This document shows positions 6,454 through 14,125 of a DNA stretch of 20,381 nt, one piece after another. The number at the start of each line of letters is the position of its first letter. Position 1 is the stretch's first letter. The position numbers and the translations under genes were made by a program. The notes beneath the pieces are model-generated. The model ran no database searches. It saw nothing but the letters and a program-made list of their open reading frames with translations, and was not told where the DNA came from. The stretch covers positions 1-20,381 of the forward strand of contig DKRV01000010.1 of the NCBI GenBank assembly GCA_002472405.1, read 5' to 3'. Source of the DNA: Clostridiales bacterium UBA7273 (GTDB taxonomy: Bacteria > Bacillota > Clostridia > Oscillospirales > Oscillospiraceae).

Positions 6454-8139
6454 TCAGACGACTTTGACAAACTCCATATAGCGATGGAGCATTGCTGCCA
6501 TCTCGGAGCGGAGCGCGGTCTTGTTGGGGCCGAAGCTGCCATCGGTGTAGCCGTTGACAACACCAACAGATGTTGCCCAGATGATCGCGTCGCGCGCCCA
6601 TGCACCTACGCTGGCTGCGTCGGTGAAGTTGGGAACGCCGCTGACGGTCGGGGAACCGGAGTAGCGATAGACCATGGTGACGATCTCAGCGCGCGTTATG
6701 GAGTCGTTGGGAGCGAACGTCGTGGCGGTCTTGCCGAGGGTGACTCCGGCGTTATATGCCCAGATGATCGCATCGTAGCACCACTTTGCGCCGATATCGG
6801 TGAATGCAGGGATCTGCATGCCTTCAACGGAAGGCGAGCCCTCCATACGATAGAGGACGGTGACGAACATTGCGCGCGTCATCTTGGTGTCCGGGCCGAA
6901 CTTGGTGGCGGAAATGCCCTTCATGATGCCGTGCTGCCATACATACTCAACATCGGCGCGGCACCAAGCGGTCTTGGGAACGTCGGTGAAGGGGAAAGGA
7001 ACGTATTCGCCGCAGTTTTTGCAGCGGATACCGTCGAGGTCGCTGAAATCGTGGCCGGTGGCCTTGATGACCTCGGATACGCTGAGAACTTCATTGCACA
7101 CGCTGCAGTGGCTGCCCTCGGTGCGGCCGTCAGTGGTGCAGGTGGCTGCGATGGCCGGAGTGTCGATGACCTTGACGTGCTGGCAGGGAACGACCGGGGT
7201 AACGGTGAGCTTTGCCTCGTCGGTTACGAACAGGGTGATGTCCTTAAGTGCGATGTTATAGATCACACATGCGAAGGTGCGGCCGTTATCCGCGGCTGCG
7301 GTGTTCTTAAGCTCAAGAGTGTCAGTGGTGCTGAGGGAAACCTTGCTCAGAGCCTGGAAGAGCTTCATTGCGATCTCAAGCTTGCTGCCGGAAAAGTCGA
7401 TGCCGCCGAGGTCAAGACCCTTGACGACGGAAGGCTCGATCCACATGTACTTGAGGCCGGATGCATTGCCGTTGACCTTTACGTTGAAGGTCGCGGTCGC
7501 ACCTTCATTCACGGTAACGTCTTTGGGGCCGGTAACATCAAGCTTGCTGCCGATAAGTCCGGCGATAGCCTTAAGAAGAGTGTATGCATCAAGCTTCCCG
7601 AGAATTCCGCCGATATCGCCGTCACCGCCGATGAGTCCCTTGAGGATCTCAATAATCTTATCGGTGTCGATATTGCCGTCGCCGCCAATGAGTCCCTTGA
7701 GGATCTCAATAATCTTATCGGTGTCGATATTGCCGTTGCTATCACCGAATAAGTCCTTGAGGATATCAATAATATCCTTGCTGTTGAAGCTGCCGTCTTC
7801 AAGAAGCTTCTTTAAGGTCTCGTAAAGCGTTTTCATATCCATATCCTTGAGCTTTTCAAGGAGCTGATTGGCGGTATTGCTGTCAAGGCCGAGCTTTTCG
7901 AGAATTTGGACGATCGTGTCGATATTAAGCCCTTTCAGAAGCTTCTCAAGCTCGCCGTTTGCGTCGCCGCCTTTGATCAGGGCTTGTATTTTCCCGACGA
8001 TATCCTGAATATCGATACTCTGACTGTCCGTTGTATCGTCGTTCCCTGTGACGGATACGGCATCGGCAATGGCATAAACGGGCAGCAGCGTGAATACGAG
8101 CGCCAGAACCATTACCAGACTGATAATTCGTGTTCTCAT
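6454..8139 (-). CDS. Secreted surface protein with three C-terminal SLH domains
   Basis: A 561-residue exported cell-surface protein. Residues 1-26 form a signal peptide (basic start, hydrophobic core, AIADA). Residues 40-200 are helical Leu/Ile/Lys/Asp repeats, including a duplicated 19-residue unit. Residues about 203-315 look Ig-like (VTVNEGATATFNVKVNG, DNGRTFACVIYN). Residues 319-378 carry Cys pairs (HCSVC 345-348, RCKNC 373-376) with ATGHDF between, a motif common in Clostridial surface proteins. Three SLH domains follow (about 384-436, 445-497, 503-556; FTDV..AWCRADVEYVWQHG and similar), which bind pyruvylated secondary wall polymer. ATG 8139 follows AAGGAGG. It is monocistronic with its own promoter and terminator. 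The ligand or enzymatic role of the N-terminal half is unknown; it may be purely structural. Confidence 0.93.
   Translation of the reverse strand: MRTRIISLVMVLALVFTLLPVYAIADAVSVTGNDDTTDSQSIDIQDIVGKIQALIKGGDANGELEKLLKGLNIDTIVQILEKLGLDSNTANQLLEKLKDMDMKTLYETLKKLLEDGSFNSKDIIDILKDLFGDSNGNIDTDKIIEILKGLIGGDGNIDTDKIIEILKGLIGGDGDIGGILGKLDAYTLLKAIAGLIGSKLDVTGPKDVTVNEGATATFNVKVNGNASGLKYMWIEPSVVKGLDLGGIDFSGSKLEIAMKLFQALSKVSLSTTDTLELKNTAAADNGRTFACVIYNIALKDITLFVTDEAKLTVTPVVPCQHVKVIDTPAIAATCTTDGRTEGSHCSVCNEVLSVSEVIKATGHDFSDLDGIRCKNCGEYVPFPFTDVPKTAWCRADVEYVWQHGIMKGISATKFGPDTKMTRAMFVTVLYRMEGSPSVEGMQIPAFTDIGAKWCYDAIIWAYNAGVTLGKTATTFAPNDSITRAEIVTMVYRYSGSPTVSGVPNFTDAASVGAWARDAIIWATSVGVVNGYTDGSFGPNKTALRSEMAAMLHRYMEFVKVV
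7618..7731 (-). repeat. Tandem 57-bp duplication inside the SLH protein gene
   Basis: Two nearly identical 57-bp units encode NIDTDKIIEILKGLIGGDG twice (residues 137-155 and 156-174). A diverged relative, KDIIDILKDLFGDSN, precedes them at 121-135. The near identity at DNA level points to recent duplication or slippage. Confidence 0.9.
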
Positions 8140-8191
8140 TTTTTCCTCCTTGCTCCATTTGCAAAAATCATAGTGTCAATATACGACAAAT

Positions 8192-8220
8192 ATTATACAG
8201 AATTATTACATCACTTGCAA
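8192..8220 (-). promoter_or_regulatory. Promoter of the SLH protein gene
   Basis: On the minus strand TTGCAA (8215-8220) and TATAAT (8192-8197) are separated by exactly 17 bases, about 50 bases before the start codon. Confidence 0.75.
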
Positions 8221-8313
8221 CGGTATTCATACAAAAAGTTTAAAAACAGCGAAATAGCCAGTTATATAAGAAAATAATTGTGCATAATTTGTGCTGACAT
8301 GACGATTATACAA

Positions 8314-8478
8314 TCATATGTATGTCGTTTCCCGACGAAACTCGGCCGGAACGTCGTATAGTGATTCGTGCTCGCTTATCGCGACCTCGCGCAGATCAAA
8401 GCCGCGACGGAAACGCACCACCGGCAGGCTGTACCGACGGCTATGCGTATGCAAAGCTTCACGATATCCTCCGGCTTA
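8314..8478 (-). pseudogene. Possible gene relic between the SLH and psd genes
   Basis: The stretch 8221-8561 has no convincing gene. The best trace is a minus-strand open frame of 53 codons between stops, containing LPVVRFRRGFDLREV and EHESLYDVPAEFRRET, which reads like a real C-terminus but has no ATG. A GGAGG with a GTG 5 bases later (about 8467) opens a different, short frame (VKLCIRIAVGTACRW), so a frameshifted small gene is possible. The plus-strand frames here are basic and Ser-rich and look spurious. Function not recognised. Confidence 0.25.
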
Positions 8479-8561
8479 TTCTGTTTCTTGGTTTTGCAGG
8501 ATAAACAGCTTCTGCACCAACGCAGGATCTACGCACTTTGAGGTAAATGAATTAAGAAATC

Positions 8562-8591
8562 AAAAAGCCCGTCCGGGAGGACAGGCTTTTT
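8562..8591 (-). terminator. Intrinsic terminator downstream of psd
   Basis: AAAAAGCC, one variable position and GTCC pair across a GGGA loop with GGAC and GGCTTTTT. The variable pair is G-U in the minus-strand RNA but a C-A mismatch in the plus-strand RNA, so it serves the minus-strand psd operon. Confidence 0.85.
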
Positions 8592-8619
8592 GCTATGCAA
8601 TAGTATTTTTTGTGATTCT

Positions 8620-9456
8620 TTAATGATCCGCCTTTTTGCATATGGCGCTGCCGAATCTTACGGGCTTTTCCTTGCCGCGCAGGGTCTGCTCGAAAATTTC
8701 CTGCGGCAGATCGAGCACGCCTTCCTTGAACAGCAGGACGATCGTCGAGCCGCCGAAGCGGAACAGACCTTTTTCCTCGCCGCGATGGATAACGCCTGCC
8801 TGACGGTAGTTTTCAATCTTGCCGACGAGGCATGCGCCGACCTCGATCTGCACAACGGTGCCGAAATTTTCGGTGTACAGCATGCAGTATTCTCGAGTGT
8901 TCTGTATGAACACCGGGCGCTTGCGCACGACTATCGGCTGCACGGGATGATAGCGACCCTGAATGTGCCAGTTGCGGCTTTTGAAGCCGCCGTCGATGTA
9001 GCAATAGCGATGGTAATTCTCAACGCCAAGCCGCAGTACGAGGCAGGTGCCGTTTATGTAATCGCCCGCGATGTCCGCGCCGCCGACGAGATCTTCGACG
9101 TTGTAATAGCTGTTTTTTATCGCAAACTCGGAGTCGCTGCTTATTTTGTATGCCGACATGTATCCGTCGCAGGGGGAGATGAGCGTGTCACGGTCGGTGT
9201 TTATCGGACGCGCGCCGGCCTTGACCTGCCGGGTGAAAAAGTCGTTGAAGCAGCGGTAATCCTGCTTAACATAGTCGCTCATGTCAAGCGCGTTTGCGCG
9301 GATAAAGCCGTTGATACGCCGGGTCGAGAGCTTCGTGTCCATATAAGCGCCGATCACTGCGGTAAGTATTGGGTTAGTCATTATCTGACGTGCCGGCCAG
9401 CCGAGATGCTTGAAATAGCAGCATGTAAGGCCGACGGCCATTTTCTTTGAAGTCAT
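8620..9456 (-). CDS. psd: Phosphatidylserine decarboxylase proenzyme
   Basis: A 278-residue pyruvoyl enzyme converting phosphatidylserine to phosphatidylethanolamine at the membrane. The self-cleavage motif is FRFGGSTIVLLF, with GGST at 235-238, where Ser237 would become the pyruvoyl group of the alpha chain. Other family marks are ISPCDGYM (Asp97), GVENYHRYCYIDGG (His149) and the DDFFTR-like NDFFTRQ (71-77). These supply the Asp-His-Ser set described for the family. The length and GGST (rather than LGST) fit the Firmicute type. The start ATG overlaps the stop of the upstream YbhN-like gene by 4 bases (ATGA), so the two are translationally coupled. A phosphatidylserine synthase is not in the window and is presumably elsewhere. 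Confidence 0.95.
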   Translation of the reverse strand: MTSKKMAVGLTCCYFKHLGWPARQIMTNPILTAVIGAYMDTKLSTRRINGFIRANALDMSDYVKQDYRCFNDFFTRQVKAGARPINTDRDTLISPCDGYMSAYKISSDSEFAIKNSYYNVEDLVGGADIAGDYINGTCLVLRLGVENYHRYCYIDGGFKSRNWHIQGRYHPVQPIVVRKRPVFIQNTREYCMLYTENFGTVVQIEVGACLVGKIENYRQAGVIHRGEEKGLFRFGGSTIVLLFKEGVLDLPQEIFEQTLRGKEKPVRFGSAICKKADH

Positions 9457-10493
9457 ATCTTATCACCGTTTTTAAGCTTTCTTTTTATAAGTACGCAGAG
9501 CATGAGGACACCGCAGAAAACAATCGTTGCATAAAAGCTGATGCCGCGGCTTAAAAGCTCAACGCTCACAGGATCGTGCACGATCTGCTTAAAGCCGCTG
9601 AGCAGGATGAAATCCGCAACGCCGACCGCGCCGGGGATGGGAACTGCGTTCGAGCCGAGCACGGCAAGCGCCTGCACGGAAAACGCCTTGAACGCGCACT
9701 TTGCCTCGCCGCCGACCGCAAGAAACACACAGACCGAAACAAGTATCACTGACAGACGCTGCGCAAGATTGCACAGGAACACCTTTATTAGCAGCCCGGT
9801 TTCCTTTTTCAGCAGTGCGCCGCATTCCTTATACTGCTTTATCATTGCAAGCAGTTTTTCGTACTGCGCGTCATAATCCTTATAAATATGCATTTTGCAC
9901 AGCAGCCTCAGCCCCCAGCGGCAAACCTTGAGGATGAGCTTTTCATTGAAAATGCACATGAGAAACAGTGCGATAAACGCTGTCTGAACAATGACGCCGA
10001 AGGCTATGAAAAGCTTAGGTACAAGATTCATGCGCAAAAGAATGCCGGGATGGGCGATGCAGCACACGGCACTTATTATAAGTATGGCGACCGTGTACAT
10101 CACGAGGTTCAAAAGCAACGCAATGGCGGACACTGCCGCCGGAGTTCCGTACTTGAGCATGAAAATAAGCGCTGCCGGCTGGCCGCCGGTCGCAGACGGC
10201 GTGATCGCGGAAAAGAAAATATCGGAGGCGGAAAAAATAATGCCCTTTCCGGCGGGAAAACCATGCCCGAAGAATCGGCAGGTGCACTGCAGGCCAAGCC
10301 CCTCAAAGTAGATAAAGCCAAATGCGCATAAGGCGGCAAGCATTATCCACACAGGATCCGCGCCCTTTAAAAAGCATACAAAACGTTCCCACGAAAAGCC
10401 TTTTGAGCAGGACGTGACGATCTTTATCGTTATTGCCGATATGGCAGCCAAAAGAGCTATCCACAGCAGATTGTTTTTAAGCGTGTCTTTCAT
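9453..10493 (-). CDS. YbhN/lysylphosphatidylglycerol synthase-type (UPF0104) integral membrane protein
   Basis: About 346 residues with 6-8 membrane segments. Family marks are SAITPSATGGQPAALIF (about 95-111) and GSNAVPIPGAVGVADF near the C-terminus, typical of the MprF-flippase-like YbhN/UPF0104 family. This points to a role in moving or handling lipids across the membrane, though members are often uncharacterised. I chose ATG 10493. The open frame reaches back to a TTG at 10586, but that codon is the promoter's -35 box. A GTG at 10508 is an alternative; neither has a strong ribosome site. The gene is first in an operon with psd (ATGA overlap), which suggests that the lipid involved is phosphatidylserine or phosphatidylethanolamine, by inference. 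Confidence 0.85.
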   Translation of the reverse strand: MKDTLKNNLLWIALLAAISAITIKIVTSCSKGFSWERFVCFLKGADPVWIMLAALCAFGFIYFEGLGLQCTCRFFGHGFPAGKGIIFSASDIFFSAITPSATGGQPAALIFMLKYGTPAAVSAIALLLNLVMYTVAILIISAVCCIAHPGILLRMNLVPKLFIAFGVIVQTAFIALFLMCIFNEKLILKVCRWGLRLLCKMHIYKDYDAQYEKLLAMIKQYKECGALLKKETGLLIKVFLCNLAQRLSVILVSVCVFLAVGGEAKCAFKAFSVQALAVLGSNAVPIPGAVGVADFILLSGFKQIVHDPVSVELLSRGISFYATIVFCGVLMLCVLIKRKLKNGDKI

Positions 10494-10557
10494 GAGCTTT
10501 TCTTTCACAAATCCAAGCAGCAGATCGAACAACTGTATGGGTTTTATTAGTACAGTT

Positions 10558-10586
10558 AGTATACACGTCTGTGATATGTTTGTCAA
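10558..10586 (-). promoter_or_regulatory. Promoter of the YbhN-like/psd operon
   Basis: On the minus strand a consensus TTGACA (10581-10586) and TATACT (10558-10563) are 17 bases apart. The -35 box lies in the left arm of the shared palindrome. Confidence 0.8.
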
Positions 10587-10612
10587 CGCTTTTACATATA
10601 AGCGTTGACAAA
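10579..10612. promoter_or_regulatory. 13-bp-arm palindrome between divergent promoters (operator candidate)
   Basis: TTTGTCAACGCTT and AAGCGTTGACAAA are perfect inverted arms separated by 8 bases (TTTACATA). Each arm contains the -35 hexamer of one divergent promoter, so a dimeric regulator bound here would act on both. Only the TTGACA part is explained by promoter function; the matching AAGCG extension is not. It does not fit the GlnR/TnrA box spacing (TGTNA-N7-TNACA). Confidence 0.75.
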
Positions 10613-10634
10613 AATGAGCATCGGGTAATATAAT
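10605..10634 (+). promoter_or_regulatory. Promoter of the glutamine synthetase operon
   Basis: Consensus TTGACA (10605-10610) and TATAAT (10629-10634) with an 18-base spacer; the leader to the ATG is about 45 bases. Confidence 0.85.
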
Positions 10635-10685
10635 TCCTCTATTAGGGCAACGTTATACCCCAATGCACGAAAGGCGGATCTGCTA

Positions 10686-12773
10686 ATGAAAAATGTAATT
10701 GAATTGTTTGGCTCTATGGTGTTTAACGACTGCGTCATGCAGGCGCGGCTGCCAAAACAGGCGTATAAGCAGGTCCAACGCTCAATAAAGCTCGGCGAGC
10801 GGCTTGACGGCGAAACGGCCGAGATAGTTGCAAACGCGATGAAGGATTGGGCGATAGAAAAAGGCGCAACGCACTTTACGCACTGGTTCCAGCCGATGAC
10901 CGGCATCACCGCCGAAAAGCACGACAGCTTTATTTCACCCAGCGATAACGGCAGAATAATCATGGAGTTTTCCGGCAAGGAGCTTATTCAGGGCGAGCCG
11001 GATGCGTCGAGCTTCCCGACGGGAGGACTGCGCGCAACGTTTGAAGCGCGCGGCTACACCGCGTGGGACCCGACCTCGTATGCGTTTATAAAGGATAACG
11101 TCCTTTGCATACCGACAGCGTTTTGCTCCTACGGCGGCGAGGCACTGGATAAGAAAACGCCGCTTTTGCGCTCTATGGAGGCGCTCAACCGTCAGGGACT
11201 GCGCGTGCTCCGGCTGTTCGGAAATAACGACGTCACAGCCGTAAAGACGACCGTCGGCCCGGAGCAGGAATATTTCCTCATCGACAAAAGCGTTTATGAA
11301 AAGCGCAAGGATATAATGTACACCGGCAGAACGCTCTTCGGCGCGCAGCCGCCCAAGGGCCAGGAGCTGGACGACCACTATTACGGAACGATAAAGCCGC
11401 GCGTTGCCGCGTTCATGGAGGAGCTTGACGAGGAACTGTGGAAGCTCGGCGTTCTTGCAAAAACCGAGCATAACGAGGTCGCGCCTGCCCAGCACGAGCT
11501 TGCGCCGATATACACGACGACCAATATCGCGGCCGACCACAACCAGATAACCATGGAGCTTATGCAGAAGCTTGCGCGTAAGTACGACATGGTGTGCCTG
11601 CTGCACGAAAAGCCCTTTGCCGGCGTTAACGGTTCTGGCAAGCACAATAACTGGTCTATGACGACCGACACGGGGTTAAATCTTCTCGAACCGGGCGAAA
11701 CTCCGTATGAAAATGCGCAGTTTCTGCTGATGTTGTGTGCGGTCTTGCAGGCTGTCGATGATTATCAGGATATGCTGCGCATATCAGTTGCAAGCGCGGC
11801 AAACGACCACCGCCTGGGCGCTGCCGAAGCGCCCCCGGCGATAATCTCGGTGTTCCTCGGCGAAGAGCTTGAGGAGATACTTGAGGCGATAGAAAACGAC
11901 ACGCCCTACGGCGGCAAGGAAAAGGAGCAGATAAAGGTCGGCGTCCATGTTCTGCCCAAGTTTGCGCGCGACGCGACCGACCGCAACCGCACATCTCCGT
12001 TTGCTTTCACAGGCAATAAATTTGAGTTCCGTATGCTCGGCTCGTCAACGTCCATATCCGGCGCAAATGTCGTTCTGAACACCGCCGTTGCCGAGTCGCT
12101 GCGCAAATATGCCGACATTTTGGAGAATGCCGATAATTTTGAAACGAGCCTGCACGAGCTTATCCGCAGCGTCATAAAAAAGCATAAGCGCATCATATTC
12201 AACGGAAATGGCTACGGTGAAGAGTGGCTCAAGGAAGCTGCTGCGCGCGGACTTAAAAACTTCCGCACGACTGTGGACTGCGTGCCGTATTACCTCGATA
12301 TAAAGAATGTTGATCTTTTCGCGCGTCACAGAGTGTATTCCGAGATCGAGCTTGCAGCGCGCTACAAGATGAAGCTCGATAATTACTGCAAGGTCATTCG
12401 CATCGAAGCGCAGACCATGCAGGAAATGGTCTGGCAGGATATTCTCCCGGCGGCAAGCGCTTACTCAAAGCAGCTGAGCGATACTGCCATAGTTAAAGCG
12501 CAGCTCGGCATCGACAATAGCTTTGAAAAGGATCAGGCAGCAAAAATAAGTGCGCTTATGAGCGAAACGGTGACAAATGTTCGCGCTCTTTCGGCGGCTG
12601 CCGAGTCTGCCGACGAGTATTCGGATAACTACACAAGAGCATCCGTTTTCCGCGACAAGGTGCTTCCTGCGCAGGAAGCGCTCAGAGCGAGTGTTGACGA
12701 GCTTGAAGTCAATACGGCAAAGCAGTTCTGGCCGTATCCGACCTACGGCGATATCCTGTTCAGCGTGCAGTAA
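10686..12773 (+). CDS. glnN: Glutamine synthetase type III
   Basis: A 695-residue cytosolic enzyme that makes glutamine from glutamate, ammonia and ATP. The length is that of GSIII (about 700), not GSI (about 450). The N-terminal GSIII domain includes FTHWFQPMTGITAEKHDSF (64-82) and FPTGGLRATFEARGYTAWD (110-128). Catalytic-core marks are GPEQEYF (191-197), NEVAPAQHELAPIY (263-276) and NGSGKHNNWSM (315-325), which cover metal-, glutamate- and ATP-binding elements. ATG 10686 has only a modest ribosome site (AAGGCGG, about 10 bases upstream). It heads an operon with an AI-2E-family gene 23 bases later and is driven from the palindromic divergent promoter region, so nitrogen-responsive control is plausible but not shown. 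Confidence 0.97.
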   Translation: MKNVIELFGSMVFNDCVMQARLPKQAYKQVQRSIKLGERLDGETAEIVANAMKDWAIEKGATHFTHWFQPMTGITAEKHDSFISPSDNGRIIMEFSGKELIQGEPDASSFPTGGLRATFEARGYTAWDPTSYAFIKDNVLCIPTAFCSYGGEALDKKTPLLRSMEALNRQGLRVLRLFGNNDVTAVKTTVGPEQEYFLIDKSVYEKRKDIMYTGRTLFGAQPPKGQELDDHYYGTIKPRVAAFMEELDEELWKLGVLAKTEHNEVAPAQHELAPIYTTTNIAADHNQITMELMQKLARKYDMVCLLHEKPFAGVNGSGKHNNWSMTTDTGLNLLEPGETPYENAQFLLMLCAVLQAVDDYQDMLRISVASAANDHRLGAAEAPPAIISVFLGEELEEILEAIENDTPYGGKEKEQIKVGVHVLPKFARDATDRNRTSPFAFTGNKFEFRMLGSSTSISGANVVLNTAVAESLRKYADILENADNFETSLHELIRSVIKKHKRIIFNGNGYGEEWLKEAAARGLKNFRTTVDCVPYYLDIKNVDLFARHRVYSEIELAARYKMKLDNYCKVIRIEAQTMQEMVWQDILPAASAYSKQLSDTAIVKAQLGIDNSFEKDQAAKISALMSETVTNVRALSAAAESADEYSDNYTRASVFRDKVLPAQEALRASVDELEVNTAKQFWPYPTYGDILFSVQ

Positions 12774-12796
12774 GAGCTGGAGAAGGGGGCTTAGCA

Positions 12797-13945
12797 TTGG
12801 AACTCAGTAAAAAAACCGTAAAACGAATATTGCTCATCATAACGTTCACGGTGCTTCTCATATGGGCGATATATAATCACAAGCTGCTGTTTAAATACAT
12901 CGGCGAGCTGTATTCGCTCATTTCGCCGTTTGTGATCGGCCTGTGCATAGCGTATGTGGTCAATGTCATCATGCGGCCGATCGAGCGGCTGTGGATGAAG
13001 CTTTTGAGCAAATGCAAGGGCAAATGGGTCAAAAAAATGAAGCGCCCGATATGCCTGCTGCTGAGCATACTGCTGGTCATCGGCATTATTCTTGCCGTCA
13101 TATTCATCATCATGCCGGAGCTGAGCGATTCCGTGTCCTCGCTTGTGAGCATGGTGCCCTCGTATGTATCCGAGGTGGAAAGCTGGTGGGAAGCTCTTGC
13201 GCTGCGCCTGGATAAGTACGGCGTCGAGCTGCCGCAATTCAGCTTTGATACGGATAAGTTTATTCAGATCCTCAAGGACGGCGGCACGGCTGTTTTGAAC
13301 ACCACCCTGTCGGCGACGACGTCGATCGTAACGGCGGTCATAAACATCGTGCTGGCACTTGCGTTTTCCATCTATGTCCTTGCTCAGAAGGAAACGCTCA
13401 AGCGGCAGTCGAAAAAGGTGCTTGCAAAGCTCATGAAGCCCGAGAAGATGCAGAAGTTTCTCGATATGCTCGACCTTATAAACCGCACGTTTACAAACTT
13501 CATAACCGGCCAGCTTACGGAAGCTGTCATCATCGGCGTATTGTGCTTTATCGGCATGTCGATATTCCGCATGCCGTATGCCCCGGCGATATCCGTGCTC
13601 GTCGGCTTCACGGCACTGATACCAGTGTTCGGCGCGTTTATAGGAACAGCTATCGGCGCATTTTTGATACTGCTCGTAAAGCCGATACAGGCCGTGTGGT
13701 TTGTTGTGTTTATCATTGTCCTTCAGCAGTTTGAGGGCAACCTCATCTACCCCAAGGTTGTCGGCAAATCCGTCGGTCTGCCGGGCATTTGGGTCCTCGT
13801 TGCCGTCACGATAGGCGGCAATGCAATGGGCGTTGTCGGAATGCTTATAAGCGTTCCGCTGTGCTCGGTGCTGTATGTCGTTGCACGCAACGCGGTAAAC
13901 GGCAAGCCTCTTGCCGGAGAAAAAACCGAACCGAAATCAAACTAA
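12797..13945 (+). CDS. AI-2E family (PerM/YtvI-like) membrane transporter
   Basis: A 382-residue polytopic membrane protein with the family layout. Two N-terminal spans (about 11-26, 40-58) come first, then a third pair (85-107), a soluble loop (108-170), and a C-terminal block of about 4-5 spans. Conserved parts are GFTALIPVFGAFIGTAIGAF (270-289) and GNLIYPKVVGKSVGLPGIWV (314-333), which carries the family's NxIxPxixGxxvgL pattern. Members export AI-2 or other small solutes, or Na+(Li+)/H+; the substrate here is unknown. The start is TTG at 12797, seven bases behind AAGGGGG; no ATG fits better. It is co-transcribed with glnN and followed by a terminator. The C-terminal tail is short and basic. 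Confidence 0.88.
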   Translation: MELSKKTVKRILLIITFTVLLIWAIYNHKLLFKYIGELYSLISPFVIGLCIAYVVNVIMRPIERLWMKLLSKCKGKWVKKMKRPICLLLSILLVIGIILAVIFIIMPELSDSVSSLVSMVPSYVSEVESWWEALALRLDKYGVELPQFSFDTDKFIQILKDGGTAVLNTTLSATTSIVTAVINIVLALAFSIYVLAQKETLKRQSKKVLAKLMKPEKMQKFLDMLDLINRTFTNFITGQLTEAVIIGVLCFIGMSIFRMPYAPAISVLVGFTALIPVFGAFIGTAIGAFLILLVKPIQAVWFVVFIIVLQQFEGNLIYPKVVGKSVGLPGIWVLVAVTIGGNAMGVVGMLISVPLCSVLYVVARNAVNGKPLAGEKTEPKSN

Positions 13946-13951
13946 GGACGC

Positions 13952-13986
13952 AAAGCTCCTGCATCACAGGATGCGGGAGCTTTTTA
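13952..13986 (+). terminator. Intrinsic terminator of the glnN operon
   Basis: AAAGCTCCTGCATC, loop ACAG, GATGCGGGAGCTTT and a T-run. The single non-Watson-Crick pair is U-G in the plus-strand RNA, agreeing with plus-strand use. Confidence 0.9.
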
Positions 13987-14040
13987 TATGCTTTGCCTAT
14001 ATAAAACATAAAATTCTTAATGATAAACATTAAAAAATGC

Positions 14041-14069
14041 TTGACATGCCCTTGGCTTGGTGATACTAT
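14041..14069 (+). promoter_or_regulatory. Promoter of the CPBP-DUF2975-XRE cluster
   Basis: TTGACA (14041-14046) and TACTAT (14064-14069) with a 17-base spacer, directly followed by a palindrome at the expected transcription start. Confidence 0.8.
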
Positions 14070-14072
14070 CAA

Positions 14073-14104
14073 TTTAACGTTTTACGTTAAATAATTTACG
14101 TTGA
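14073..14104. promoter_or_regulatory. Operator candidate: palindrome plus extra half-site
   Basis: TTTAACGTTTTACGTTAAA (14073-14091) is a perfect 8-bp-arm palindrome around TTT. A further half-site, ACGTTGA, follows at 14098-14104. Its place just after the -10 box is typical for repression. The cluster ends with a small XRE regulator, an obvious candidate to bind it, though this is inference. Confidence 0.65.
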
Positions 14105-14125
14105 TCACAGCTGGAGGTGGCTTTT

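Noticed and set aside
6484..7752. 422-codon plus-strand open frame over the SLH gene
   Set aside because: The minus strand encodes clear signal peptide, Ig-like and SLH domains; the plus frame only mirrors them.
8318..8623. 101-codon plus-strand open frame in the SLH-psd gap
   Set aside because: Arg/Ser-rich composition, no ribosome site, and it runs through the psd terminator.
8590..9450. Plus-strand open frame opposite psd
   Set aside because: Psd motifs are unambiguous on the minus strand.
10414..10608. Plus-strand open frame ending in the palindrome
   Set aside because: Antisense to the YbhN-like gene's 5' end and overlapping both promoters.
10635..10685. Glutamine riboswitch in the glnN leader
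   Set aside because: Only scattered resemblance (ACGTT, CGAAAGG) to the glnA motif; the conserved CGUUCA and GACGGAAGUAGG elements are missing.
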